Positions 53,955 to 62,615 of a stretch of DNA of 64,000 nt are shown here, piece after piece; positions within the stretch are counted from its first letter, which is position 1, and each line of letters opens with the position of its first letter. A program made the translations under genes and the position numbers. Location of the stretch: assembly GCF_000280925.3 (NCBI RefSeq), contig NZ_CP012109.1, positions 1,876,001-1,940,000 on the forward strand, read 5' to 3'. The notes beneath the pieces were generated by a model that worked only from the letters and a program-made list of their open reading frames with translations, did not search any database and was not told the DNA's origin. Source of the DNA: Myxococcus hansupus. GTDB taxonomy: Bacteria > Myxococcota > Myxococcia > Myxococcales > Myxococcaceae.

Positions 53955-55379
53955 TCACAACTCTTGAAACGGGCCGTACAACCGGAAGGACACGTCGAAA
54001 AAGGCCTCGGGGCTGTATCCCAGCCAGTACATCACGCCGCCGGGATAGATGTCGTGGCATTGAGCGAAGCCACTCTCGCCGCCGCCGAGCCAGACCAGAT
54101 TGAACGTATAGGGGCGTCCTGGTTGCAGCGTGACACCCTGGTGGGTGAAGGAGAAGCCTTGGAAGGCGGGGCCCGCGCCGTCCACCTGGGGGGCCAGCGT
54201 GAGCGTCGTCAGCGACGTCGCCAGTCGCGGCCCGTCCGTTCCCTCTCCCTCATGCACGTCCAGTGCGTACATGCTCATGAAATGAGGGTCGGGCGCGATC
54301 CAGACGTCGAGGCGCTCGAGGTCCGTCACCGCGTCCACACGGAAGCTTTGCGCAATGGCGTCGCTGATGGCGACGACTTCGCACCCCCCTGGGTCGACCG
54401 CGAGGGTGGGCCAGGGCGCGGGCGTCGGTGCGAGCGTGGCGTCAAAAACCAGGACCTCCGCGAGGCTCAGGTAGTTGGCTCCGTCGAGCTGCACTCGGAC
54501 ATACCGCGCCGCGCGGTTGACGGCGAAAGTCGTCTGATCCAGCGCGACACCCGTGAAGGGATGGTCATCCCAGGTCCAGCCGTCCTGGGAGACGAGCACT
54601 CGGAAGTCCTGAAGCCGATCCGCGCAGCAGTCGGTGCGGTTGTAGACGACCACGGTGGAAACATAGTGGGAGCGCAGCAGGTCGACTTCCCACCAGGCGT
54701 TCAACTCGGACTCGGTGTGCGTCACGGATCGGTTGTTGAAGATTCCGTCGGCGTTTCCATCCACTGCGAAGGACGCGAAAGCACCATGCGCGGTGCTCGA
54801 CTGGGCGGCCGGTTTTTGGAGCGCGACATTGGCGCCCGCTGGAAACACCTGGACTTCAGCGAGGCTCAGGGATTCGGCGCCGTCGAGTTGCACCCGGACG
54901 TATCGAGCCATGTGGTTGATGGCGAACCGGGATTGCGCCGAAGCAGGGCCGCTGAATGGATAGTCATACCAATTCATTCCATCCTGGGAGACGCGCACCC
55001 GGAAGTTCTGGAGCCGCTCCGCGCAGCAGTCGGTGCGGTTGTGGATGACCACGGTGGAGATGGCGTAGTCGCCTTGCAAATCCACCTGCCACCATGCCTG
55101 TGGCTCGTGCGCGGTGTGCGTGACCGAGCCGTTGTGGAAGTTCCCATCGGTGTTGCCATCGACCGCGCGCCACGCGTCCGCGCCATGCGTCGTGCTCGAT
55201 TGAGCTGTCGGCTTTCCATGCGCGAGGTTGGGGCCGTCGTCCAAGGGAAGGACCGAATCGCGCACGGGTGCGTGGGGCGTTTCGGGTTCTCTGATGACGT
55301 GTGAATCGCATGCGGAGAACAGGACGACGCTTGCGAAACACAGGAGCAGGTTCTGGGTGAAGAACGAAGACGAAGTCAT
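53955..55379 (-). CDS. Lipoprotein with two F-type lectin (FTP) domains
   Basis: 474 residues from the ATG at 55379, which starts a lipoprotein signal with lipobox FSAC. Two tandem F5/8C-like domains follow: NLAHGKPTAQSST...AWWQVDLQGDY and NVALQKPAAQSST...AWWEVDLLRSH. Both contain NRTDCC(A)xRL, the Arg-x-Asp-x4-Arg part of the F-type lectin fucose site with its adjacent Cys pair, and a His about 26 residues before the first Arg (VTHT). A third C-terminal region (~150 residues, QSFRVDAVTDLERLDVWI) is unassigned. Expected to bind fucose or similar sugars at the cell surface. Confidence 0.85.
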   Translation of the reverse strand: MTSSSFFTQNLLLCFASVVLFSACDSHVIREPETPHAPVRDSVLPLDDGPNLAHGKPTAQSSTTHGADAWRAVDGNTDGNFHNGSVTHTAHEPQAWWQVDLQGDYAISTVVIHNRTDCCAERLQNFRVRVSQDGMNWYDYPFSGPASAQSRFAINHMARYVRVQLDGAESLSLAEVQVFPAGANVALQKPAAQSSTAHGAFASFAVDGNADGIFNNRSVTHTESELNAWWEVDLLRSHYVSTVVVYNRTDCCADRLQDFRVLVSQDGWTWDDHPFTGVALDQTTFAVNRAARYVRVQLDGANYLSLAEVLVFDATLAPTPAPWPTLAVDPGGCEVVAISDAIAQSFRVDAVTDLERLDVWIAPDPHFMSMYALDVHEGEGTDGPRLATSLTTLTLAPQVDGAGPAFQGFSFTHQGVTLQPGRPYTFNLVWLGGGESGFAQCHDIYPGGVMYWLGYSPEAFFDVSFRLYGPFQEL

Positions 55380-55564
55380 GAGTCTGTCTGAGGGGCGATG
55401 ACCGAATACGCCTCCGGCCAAGACGCGGCGTGAACGATAGGGGAACGAAGCCGCCTTGTCACGGGGGCCACTGGCGGATGCAGGGCCCGTCCCGACTGTT
55501 TCCATGCGCTCAACGTTGAGCTGGGAAGGCCCCGGCTTCCCATTCAGGGACTTCTCTGGGTTGA

Positions 55565-57013
55565 ATGGAGGGTATGACTCCTGTCATTGGCGTTTGGCCC
55601 CGGGGCTCCGCGCGCCGGGGCGTGACGGCTCCTGCGCGTCAGCAGCGGGGCCGGGGGCTTCGTGGCGTCCTGGGCCCAGTGGCCATCGCCGCGTATGTGC
55701 TGCTCGCGCCGGGGGCGACCTGGGCGGGGGCGCCGGACCCTGGCGAGGCGGGCGAGGAGTCGGAGGTGATGAGGTCGGTCTCATCCGGGGACGCGGCGGG
55801 GCTCAGGGCCTTGCTCGCACGCTGCAAGCCGCGCAACCTTCCTGGGACGTTGCCGTCCACGCGCAACCTCTCTCCATTGATGCTCGCGAGCGAGCTGGGG
55901 CGCGAGGACCTCGTGGGCATTCTACTGGAGGCAGGCGCGGACCCCGCGCTGCGGGTCCCTCGTCATCTCGATGCCTGGCCTCCGCGTGATTGGACCGCTT
56001 TCTGTTTCGCACAGGCCCACGGGCACGCGGCCATCGCGCAGCGGCTCTTGCGGACCGGGGCCTCCGACGCTCCTTCATGCATGGAGGAGGCCGACTTCGC
56101 CGCCGCCGTACACCTGAAGCACTTCGAGCGGGCCTTGAGGCTGGCGAAGACGATGGAGAACCGGGTTCCGCCCAGCCTGCTCGAACGGTTGGTGCGCTAC
56201 GCTCGCGAGCAGAAGTCACCCCAGTTGATGCGCGCGCTGAGGATCGTGGGGTATCGGCGGCAGCTCATTTCGCGAGCGTCCACCGAGAAGCCCGAAGGTG
56301 AGGACAAGCACCTGCTCACGCGTCTCATCGAGGAAGGGAAGCACGAAGAGGTTCGGCTCGCGATTGAGTCGGGCGCGGACCCGGATACCTTCGCGCCCTA
56401 TAAGGACCCACCGCTCGTCGCCGCGGCGAAGAGGATGGATGTGGTCCTCCTCCGGCTTCTCCTCGAGGAAGGCGCGAAGGTCGACATCACGAACGAGTAT
56501 GGTTCGCCAGCGCTGGACCATGTCGTGGCCCATTCGCGAGACAAGGGCCCCGCCGCGCTCGAGGCCGCGCGCATGTTGCTGGATGCAGGGGCCAAGAAGA
56601 GCCTGGCTGCCGGTGGGGCGCCGCCAAGGGGCTTCCGCATCCTCGACGCGGCGCTGTCTTCCTGCAGAATGGACATCCTCGACGTGTTGTTCGACCGCGG
56701 CGGCAGGGAAGCACTCGTCGCGGGCCCGGCGAACAGGCTCTATGAAACCGTCGTGAGACCGGACACCCCTTGTCCCGAGGAAATGTCCTGGGCGCTGCTC
56801 GAAAAGCTGTATGCCGGTGGCGCGAGGATTGGTGGAGATGTCCCGGTGCCCAGGAGGATCATCCTGGTCATCCGAGGAGGGGATGGCATGGATGCATTCC
56901 GCCGCCATGCATACTCCGCGCTGTGGTCCTACGCCGCGAAGCGGCCTCCGGAGTGGGAGCGCGTCCTGCGACAGGCGGGCCTCCCGCTCGAGTCCGAAGA
57001 GAAGGGACGCTGA
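55565..57013 (+). CDS. Exported ankyrin-repeat protein
   Basis: 482 residues; ATG at 55565, with 55574 also possible. An Arg-rich start then a hydrophobic segment (LGPVAIAAYVLLAPGATWAGA) forms a signal peptide. Ankyrin units: LSPLMLASELGREDLVGILL, DWTAFCFAQAHGHAAIAQRL, HLLTRLIEEGKHEEVRLAIE, DPPLVAAAKRMDVVLLRLLL, ILDAALSSCRMDILDVLFDR. These bind other proteins. Periplasmic location is inferred. It is followed 40 bases later by a small membrane-anchored Cys-rich protein on the same strand, possibly co-transcribed. Confidence 0.78.
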   Translation: MEGMTPVIGVWPRGSARRGVTAPARQQRGRGLRGVLGPVAIAAYVLLAPGATWAGAPDPGEAGEESEVMRSVSSGDAAGLRALLARCKPRNLPGTLPSTRNLSPLMLASELGREDLVGILLEAGADPALRVPRHLDAWPPRDWTAFCFAQAHGHAAIAQRLLRTGASDAPSCMEEADFAAAVHLKHFERALRLAKTMENRVPPSLLERLVRYAREQKSPQLMRALRIVGYRRQLISRASTEKPEGEDKHLLTRLIEEGKHEEVRLAIESGADPDTFAPYKDPPLVAAAKRMDVVLLRLLLEEGAKVDITNEYGSPALDHVVAHSRDKGPAALEAARMLLDAGAKKSLAAGGAPPRGFRILDAALSSCRMDILDVLFDRGGREALVAGPANRLYETVVRPDTPCPEEMSWALLEKLYAGGARIGGDVPVPRRIILVIRGGDGMDAFRRHAYSALWSYAAKRPPEWERVLRQAGLPLESEEKGR

Positions 57014-57053
57014 CCGTGCGGAACCCCGAGGCAGGCCCTCCCGGAGTCGGTGA

Positions 57054-57545
57054 ATGAACAAGAAACAGCTCGTCGTCGTGCTCACGCTGCTCGTGGGAAG
57101 CGCCATCAGCATGGTGGTGCTCTGGGGCGGGGCCCGGACCGCGCTGATGGAGTGGCTGCCTTTGTCGTCGCGCCCGGATGTGTGGTGTGAGGGGTTGCCC
57201 CTGGAGCGCTGCAAGGAGTTCCCCCAGCACTGCCGAGAGGCGGCCTACTGTGACGGCACCCGCTTCTGTTCGGAGTGGGGCGGCGAAGAGGCGTGTGCCG
57301 AAGAAGGCGCCATCTCGGGGCCCGCGGCTTGTTGCCCAGGCTTGCTCCCTCGCTGTGGCGTCGTGTCAAAGGATGGGACGTGTGACTCGCAGCTCGGTAC
57401 GCCGGCCCGGCCCGTTTGTCGCCGCTGTGGAGACGGCGTCTGTGACGCGCAAGAGACGCGCTGCGATTGTCCCGAAGACTGCGACCTCTCCCGGAGAGCA
57501 GGCGGCCCCCCTCCTGGAACCGCTGTTCCTCCGGGGCGACGCTGA
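57054..57545 (+). CDS. Membrane-anchored Cys-rich protein
   Basis: 163 residues. N-terminal membrane segment LVVVLTLLVGSAISMVVLWG, then about 18 Cys, including WCEGLPLERCKEFPQHC and the motif CGDGVCDAQETRCDCPEDC, which recurs in myxobacterial surface proteins (CGDGxCxxxE...CPxDC). A Pro/Arg-rich tail ends the protein. Disulfide bonding implies the periplasm or outside. Function unknown. 40 bases after the ankyrin-repeat gene. Confidence 0.7.
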   Translation: MNKKQLVVVLTLLVGSAISMVVLWGGARTALMEWLPLSSRPDVWCEGLPLERCKEFPQHCREAAYCDGTRFCSEWGGEEACAEEGAISGPAACCPGLLPRCGVVSKDGTCDSQLGTPARPVCRRCGDGVCDAQETRCDCPEDCDLSRRAGGPPPGTAVPPGRR

Positions 57546-57681
57546 GCCAACCGGGCTCGGGCGCCGACCTCGACAGACGCCTTTCCGACGCATCCCCAGA
57601 CGGCCCCACGTCTGGCCAAGGTCCTTGCCACTTCTGACGGAAGCGTATTGGGGGATGTCGGGAGGTGAATTCGGAGCTGGA

Positions 57682-58125
57682 ATGAGATCTTCAGGAGCCG
57701 TCTCGATGTTGCTTGCGCTGTGCGCCTGCAGTGCTGGCGTCCTGGGGTGCTATGGGGGGTACTTCGCGATCGTGCTGCCCTGGGTCCGACAAGGGGATGC
57801 AGTCCCGCCATGGATGTGGGCCGCAACCGTAGGGCTCCTCCCATTGGGCGTCTTGGTGGGTGGCGTGTTGGTGCCAAGGCCACGTCTCTCCTGGGCTCTC
57901 GGGGCGTTCACGGCTGCCCTGCGAATGTCCGTGACGTTCGTCCTCGCGCATCTTCGGGCACCTGGATTTCTCAACGCCGATCACATGCGCGATGTGTCAG
58001 TCCCTGAGTTGCTCTGTTGGCTGCTCGTGGAGTCGTTGGTCTGGGCCGCGGTCGCCTTCCTTTCATTCAAGGTGGGCGCGGTGTTCCAACGCCGTTGGGG
58101 CAGGCGGGTGGATCACCTGGGGTGA
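57682..58125 (+). CDS. Small four-helix membrane protein
   Basis: 147 residues from the ATG at 57682 (GGAG six bases before); the ATG at 57655 is an in-frame alternative. Four hydrophobic segments: MLLALCACSAGVLGCYGGYF, AATVGLLPLGVLVGGVLVP, a weaker ALGAFTAALRMSVTFVLAHL, and LLCWLLVESLVWAAVAFLSF, ending in a basic tail (RRWGRRVDH). No family recognised. Inner membrane. Confidence 0.6.
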   Translation: MRSSGAVSMLLALCACSAGVLGCYGGYFAIVLPWVRQGDAVPPWMWAATVGLLPLGVLVGGVLVPRPRLSWALGAFTAALRMSVTFVLAHLRAPGFLNADHMRDVSVPELLCWLLVESLVWAAVAFLSFKVGAVFQRRWGRRVDHLG

Positions 58126-58510
58126 CGCAGCCCTCGACGACGAAGCCTCGGCGCGCGGGCTCCTGCTGTAGCGGCTGTAAGGCATGTGTTGGCCAGCGCG
58201 CTCGACCATGTCGCGAGGGGCGAACCCGCAGGGCACAAGTCCCTCGCTCTTCACTCCCGAGAATCGAGAGGCTGCCCTTGAAAAACAAGGCGGGCCCTCG
58301 CCTTCGTATCCAGGGAGGATGTCACGTGCTGTTCGTCGCGACGTCGACTGGCGAGACGGCTGTCCAATGGCATGCGTGTTTCGAAATCGGCGCGCGTGCG
58401 TTGGAGGTTCAGCCGGAGCCTTGTGCCTAACCTGGGCCTGGCGGCACTTCGTCGCGATGCTCTTCGTGCCACGCCGCCATCCCCCTGTTCATGTGAAACG
58501 GAGCAAGAAG
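58126..58510. other. 385-base intergenic region
   Basis: Upstream of the EGF/Stig1 lipoprotein gene. The gene's frame is open here but has no signal or domain content. AAGGCG-GGCCCT-CGCCTT (58287-58304) is a short hairpin of unclear role. No gene supported. Confidence 0.4.
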
Positions 58511-59962
58511 ATGAATGGCAGCCGATGGGCTCCCGTGGGCCGATGGATGCGTGTGGCCTTGGCGGTTGGCGTCTTGGGTGCGTGTGGGCCTCAAGTGGAT
58601 GAGGACTCCCTCGTGGCCGAGGATGCGTCAAAGGAGGTCGAGTCGTACTCGAGCACAGAGCGGGCGTTGCCGCTGGACCCGTACGCCGATGCGGTTGTCC
58701 AGAGCGGTGTCATCGCCGTCATCAGTCCTGGCAACGCGGTGGGCCCGCCGGATGGGAATGTCGCCAGCTTCTTGAGCCTTCTGGGTGGCTCCCTGCTGCT
58801 GGACATGGGCGAGGGAGAAGAGGGCACGGGACCCCTGCGCATCTATTACCGAGGCGTGTCGCTCTCGGTGTTGGCTCAGGTGGACTTCCTGCGGGCGGAC
58901 ATGAGCCTCATCAGCACGGGGCAGGTGAGCCTCCTGAACCTGGGCATCGGTACGCATTCCGCGCTGGTGCCTTTCAACAGCGCGACGCCCTACCGGTATG
59001 TTCGGCTGCGCGGTGGGCTGGCCTCGCTGTACAGCGTGGATGCCGTGGAGGACATCGGCTTCGGAGGTGCTGGCTTCTGTGGCAATGGCCGGGTGGATGC
59101 AGGGGAGCAGTGCGACGATGGCAATACCACCTCGGGGGATGGGTGCGGCGCGAGTTGCCTGGTGGAGCCGGGGTACACCTGTTCTGGCACGCAGCCCAGC
59201 GTCTGCACCGACACCAATGAATGCACGAATGGCACCGCCCAGTGCTCTTTGAACGCGACCTGCACGAACACTCCGGGGAGCTACACCTGCACGTGCAACC
59301 CGGGCTACTCGGGGACCGGCTGGATCTGCAACGACATCGACGAGTGCGCGAATGGCACCGCCGTGTGCCAGCCGGGAGAGCTGTGCGTGAACACTCCCGG
59401 TAGCTACAACTGTGTCGCCGGCGCCTGCCAGCCGCCCTCGGTGCAGTGTGGCTCCCAGTGCGTGAATGTGACGTCGGACGCATCCAACTGTGGCGCCTGC
59501 GGCAACGTCTGCGGCGAGGGGGAGATCTGCTCGGCGAGCGCGTGTATGCCGGACGAAATCACCATGCAAATCGCCACGTCATGGGCTCGCCCGGGCGACG
59601 GGGACCTCGTCGTCCGGACGCCCTCGGGTAAGCTCATCCACAACGGCAATCGAGGCCCGAGCGTCGCGACGGACTTCGGGTCGATGGACCGGATTGCGTC
59701 CTCCGGTTGGGGGCCCGAGCGGGTCCTCTGGTACGCCAGCGCGCCCCCTCCGTCGGGCCAATACGACGTCTGCTTCAATGCCGTGGCCTACCTTCCGCCG
59801 CCCTCCATGCTGTATCCCGTCTCCTACACCATCACCGTGAAGCGGATTGGCCAGCCAGACCTGGTCGTCTGGCGCTTCGCCTTCAGCGCGTCCTCGGGGA
59901 GCGATTGCTCGCCGGACCACCCGTCGTACGTCACGTCCTTCACGTATGAAGGGCGCCCGTAG
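58511..59962 (+). CDS. Lipoprotein with DUF4215, EGF-like and Stig1-like Cys modules
   Basis: 483 residues from the ATG at 58511 (GGAG seven bases before). Lipobox LGAC. A beta-rich N-terminal domain of ~160 residues is followed by a DUF4215 unit (CGNGRVDAGEQCDDGNTTSG), two calcium-binding-EGF-like modules (DTNECTNGTAQCSLNATC with NTPGSYTC; DIDECANGTAVCQPGELC with NTPGSYNC), and a Stig1-like module (CVNVTSDASNCGACGNVCGE). The C-terminal ~150 residues (MQIATSWARPGDGDLVVRTP) resemble a beta-sandwich of unknown type. EGF modules are unusual in bacteria but common in myxobacterial surface proteins. Probably involved in surface contacts; the ligand is unknown. Confidence 0.85.
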   Translation: MNGSRWAPVGRWMRVALAVGVLGACGPQVDEDSLVAEDASKEVESYSSTERALPLDPYADAVVQSGVIAVISPGNAVGPPDGNVASFLSLLGGSLLLDMGEGEEGTGPLRIYYRGVSLSVLAQVDFLRADMSLISTGQVSLLNLGIGTHSALVPFNSATPYRYVRLRGGLASLYSVDAVEDIGFGGAGFCGNGRVDAGEQCDDGNTTSGDGCGASCLVEPGYTCSGTQPSVCTDTNECTNGTAQCSLNATCTNTPGSYTCTCNPGYSGTGWICNDIDECANGTAVCQPGELCVNTPGSYNCVAGACQPPSVQCGSQCVNVTSDASNCGACGNVCGEGEICSASACMPDEITMQIATSWARPGDGDLVVRTPSGKLIHNGNRGPSVATDFGSMDRIASSGWGPERVLWYASAPPPSGQYDVCFNAVAYLPPPSMLYPVSYTITVKRIGQPDLVVWRFAFSASSGSDCSPDHPSYVTSFTYEGRP

Positions 59963-59983
59963 TTGCCGTGATGCGTTGAGCTG

Positions 59984-60027
59984 ACCGGGCTCCTCGCGGC
60001 ACTGCCTGTCGCCGCGAGGGGCCCGGT
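59984..60027. terminator. Bidirectional terminator hairpin
   Basis: 17-bp stem (ACCGGGCTCCTCGCGGC / GCCGCGAGGGGCCCGGT, one T-G pair) with a 10-base loop, between convergent genes ending at 59962 and 60097. Confidence 0.75.
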
Positions 60028-60096
60028 GCCTTCAGCTCCGGACACCTCGAGCAACTTTCGGACGATGGGATAGCGCGACACCGCGCCCCTGCGCAC

Positions 60097-60624
60097 TCAG
60101 GCCGCCGGCTTGCGCAGGTACGCGAGCATGTGCGCGACGTAGTCGGCCTTGCCGAGCGGTACGCCGTTGTGCCGCAGAATGCTGTAGGCCGTGGTCAGGT
60201 GAAAGTAGAACTGGGGTATCACCCAGTTCAGCGCATACTCGCTGCCGGTCATGTCGAAGGCCATGCCGTTGGCCAGTTCGATGGCCAGTGGGCGTTGCGC
60301 GGCCTCCTCCATCTGTGCCCGGTCCGTACTCGCCAGCAGGTGCAGTGTTTGCTCAATCAGCGCGTGCGCCTGCTCCATGTCGGTCGGCGTGTCTGCCTTG
60401 GACAGTGGCTGCCGGCCCAGCCTCAGGACCGCTTCCTGCGCCTGGGTGCAGGTGAAATACACCTGACTGGCCAGGTTGTGCATGTCAGGTGCCAGCCGCG
60501 ACTGAAGCAGGTTCTTCGGGTCGAAGCCCACCTCCTGGGCACGTGCTTCTCCCTTCTTCAGAAAGCCTTGCAGGGAGCGCAGCATCTGCGTGAAGCAGGG
60601 AACGGTCATTTCGTAGAGCGACAT
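60097..60624 (-). CDS. DUF1993 family protein
   Basis: 175 residues from the ATG at 60624, with CAGGAGG six bases upstream; the longer frame is not similar. MSLYEMTVPCFTQMLRSLQG, LAPDMHNLASQVYFTCTQAQ, TGSEYALNWVIPQFYFHLTT and LGKADYV are the successive conserved blocks of DUF1993, a helical DinB-like four-helix-bundle family. In the family these are cytoplasmic and without known substrate; the conserved His of the last block could bind metal. It is divergent from the hydroxyacyl-CoA dehydrogenase gene. Confidence 0.9.
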   Translation of the reverse strand: MSLYEMTVPCFTQMLRSLQGFLKKGEARAQEVGFDPKNLLQSRLAPDMHNLASQVYFTCTQAQEAVLRLGRQPLSKADTPTDMEQAHALIEQTLHLLASTDRAQMEEAAQRPLAIELANGMAFDMTGSEYALNWVIPQFYFHLTTAYSILRHNGVPLGKADYVAHMLAYLRKPAA

Positions 60625-60851
60625 GGGGTGCCTCCTGGAATGGCGGAACCCTAACGCAAGCGGGAGAGGAGAAGGGGAGGGGACCCCAGGTGTTGCCCAG
60701 GAAGGCTCCGCGGGTGTGAATGCCCTTCTTGGGAGCGGTGGCGCGGGCCCCGAGGTATGGCTCGGTGCATCAATCACACATGTGCCGTGAACAATTACAG
60801 CAGCACATCAAAGGATTGTCTCTGTCGCGCGGGCTGGCAAGGCTGTGCCCC

Positions 60852-61817
60852 ATGACACACAAACGGCTGAAGAGGATTGGCATGGTGGGCGGGGGCGCCA
60901 TGGGGTGCGGGATTGCGCTCGAGCTGGCCATCGCAGGGAGGCAGGTGGTGCTCTACAACACGCGCGCGGACAGCAGCGAGCGGGCGCGCGCGAAGCTGGA
61001 GCGAGACGCGGCGCTGCTGGTGGAGACGGGACTGCTCGCCCCGGACCAGGCACCCTCCGCGCTGGGTCGCATCCGTCGTACCATCGTGCTCGCCGAGGCC
61101 GTCGTGGGGCAGAACCTGGTCATCGAGTCCATCCCGGAGGACCTCGCACTCAAGCAACAGCTCTTCCGTGAACTGGACCGGCTCGCGGCCCCCGAGACCC
61201 TGCTCGCCACCAATACCACCGCGTTGAGCGTGACGGCCATCGCCCGGGACTGTACGAGGCCTGAGCGGGTCCTCTCTGCCCACTACTACCTTCCCGCGCA
61301 CCTCATTCCACTGGTGGACGTCATTCCTGGGGAAAAGACGTCTCCCGCCGCGGTGGAGACGGTGCGGCGCTTCTTCGAGGACCTGGGCAAGTCGCCGGTG
61401 GTGTTCTCCCGGGACGTGCCAGGCTCGGTGGGCCCGCGCCTGCAGCAGGCCCTCATTGGCGAAGCCATTCGGCTGGTGCACGAGGGCGTGGCCACGCCGG
61501 AGATGGTGGACCGCGTCCTCACCCAAGGCGTCGGACGGCGCCTGGGGGCGTCGGGGGTCTTCGACCGGCTGGACCTGGTGGGACTGGACTTCATGACGGC
61601 CCTGCTCCGTGGCACGGGCCGCCCTGTGCCGCCCGTGCTCGCGGATAAAGTGGAGCGGGGCGAGTTGGGGCAGAAGACGGGCCAGGGCTTCTACGCGTGG
61701 ACGCCCGAATCCACCGCCGCCTACGAGGAGCGCATGGCCCGCCACCTGGCCACCCAACTTCGTGAGGACCGGGCTGCTGGCCGCCTCCACGCTCCCAAGA
61801 CGGAGCTCGACGAATGA
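60852..61817 (+). CDS. 3-hydroxyacyl-CoA dehydrogenase family protein
   Basis: 321 residues from the ATG at 60852. N-terminal Rossmann fold IGMVGGGAMGCGIALELAIA, acidic beta-2 end replaced by LYNTR, LVIESIPEDLALKQQLFREL, TNTTALSVTAIA, and SAHYYLPAHLIPLVDVIPG with the catalytic His. The C-terminal 3HCDH domain holds SVGPRLQQALIGEAIRLVHE and DLVGLDFMTALL ... GFYAWTP. It oxidises a 3-hydroxyacyl substrate with NAD(P). The beta-2 residue is Asn-Thr-Arg rather than Asp/Glu, so NADP use is possible. Standalone single-domain enzymes of this type also act outside beta-oxidation. Stop overlaps the next start. Confidence 0.88.
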   Translation: MTHKRLKRIGMVGGGAMGCGIALELAIAGRQVVLYNTRADSSERARAKLERDAALLVETGLLAPDQAPSALGRIRRTIVLAEAVVGQNLVIESIPEDLALKQQLFRELDRLAAPETLLATNTTALSVTAIARDCTRPERVLSAHYYLPAHLIPLVDVIPGEKTSPAAVETVRRFFEDLGKSPVVFSRDVPGSVGPRLQQALIGEAIRLVHEGVATPEMVDRVLTQGVGRRLGASGVFDRLDLVGLDFMTALLRGTGRPVPPVLADKVERGELGQKTGQGFYAWTPESTAAYEERMARHLATQLREDRAAGRLHAPKTELDE

Positions 61818-62404
61818 GGACGGAGGCTGTCCTGCTGGATTCGGCGGTCCTGTCGGACTTCCTGGTGGATGCCATCCGCGAATACACCACGTGCACCCCG
61901 GAGCTGCCGCCTCGTAGCTGGGCCGTGCTGCTGGGGCGTGTCGTCGGCGATGCCATGCGCGTGGAGCGTGTGCGCTTCGCGACGAACATCCGCGAGACGG
62001 ATGTGCGTGTGCTCCAGGAGTTCGACAGCACCATCGTTCCTCGCTTCGGCGCCTGTTACGCCAACGGGCGCCGTGGCTTCTGGTGCGAACCCAGGGAGCT
62101 GCTGCGCATCACCACCGAGGCCGAGGCCCAGGGCCTGGAAGTGCTTGGCTCCATCCACCTGCATCCGGACTGGCACCGCATCGGCCCGCTTCACGAGCGC
62201 GGCCTGCGCGTCAGCCAGGAGCCCACGCCCATGGACCGCCACCTCTTCCACGGCAGCGGCTGGCCGCTCAACATGATTCTCTATCTGGAGCGGCGCGAGG
62301 GCCGACTCTATCATTCGGTTGGAGCGTGGGCCCCGCCCGATGACCCTGAGGCGGTCACGGGTTGCCGGGCGCTGGCCATCCACCTGGAAACGCCGGAGGG
62401 GTGA
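61814..62404 (+). CDS. JAB/MPN (JAMM)-domain protein
   Basis: 196 residues, starting in an ATGA overlap with the dehydrogenase gene, so translation is coupled. A JAMM-like metal site is visible: EVLGSIHLHPDW (His115, His117) and a downstream PTPMDRHLF with Asp141, the counterpart of PSxxD. The spacing between HxH and Asp is longer than usual, by about 13 residues. JAMM proteins are zinc isopeptidases or, in biosynthetic operons, process carrier-protein tails. Cytoplasmic. The coupled dehydrogenase suggests a shared pathway, but no ubiquitin-like or E1 gene is seen here. Confidence 0.7.
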   Translation: MRTEAVLLDSAVLSDFLVDAIREYTTCTPELPPRSWAVLLGRVVGDAMRVERVRFATNIRETDVRVLQEFDSTIVPRFGACYANGRRGFWCEPRELLRITTEAEAQGLEVLGSIHLHPDWHRIGPLHERGLRVSQEPTPMDRHLFHGSGWPLNMILYLERREGRLYHSVGAWAPPDDPEAVTGCRALAIHLETPEG

Positions 62405-62615
62405 CCCGGTGCGGCCTTGGTGCCTGCAGTGGCAAGCGTCACAAGCTGATGCTCGCTCCCTTTTGGCGCGGCATCCTGCCTTTGCCCGCCATCGTTCCCC
62501 AGATGTTCCAAGGAACGGCCTCCGGGGTGTTGATGCGCGCTGGAGCGAACGGGGGCGATAGCCCCTGGACGGCTCCGTGCCCCGTGACGAACGGGGGGCG
62601 GGTCGCCCAACTAAT

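Noticed and set aside
53769..55304. 511-codon plus-strand frame across the F-type lectin gene
   Set aside because: Only its first ~60 codons have protein character, and these belong to the frameshifted pseudogene; the rest is antisense to the lectin lipoprotein.
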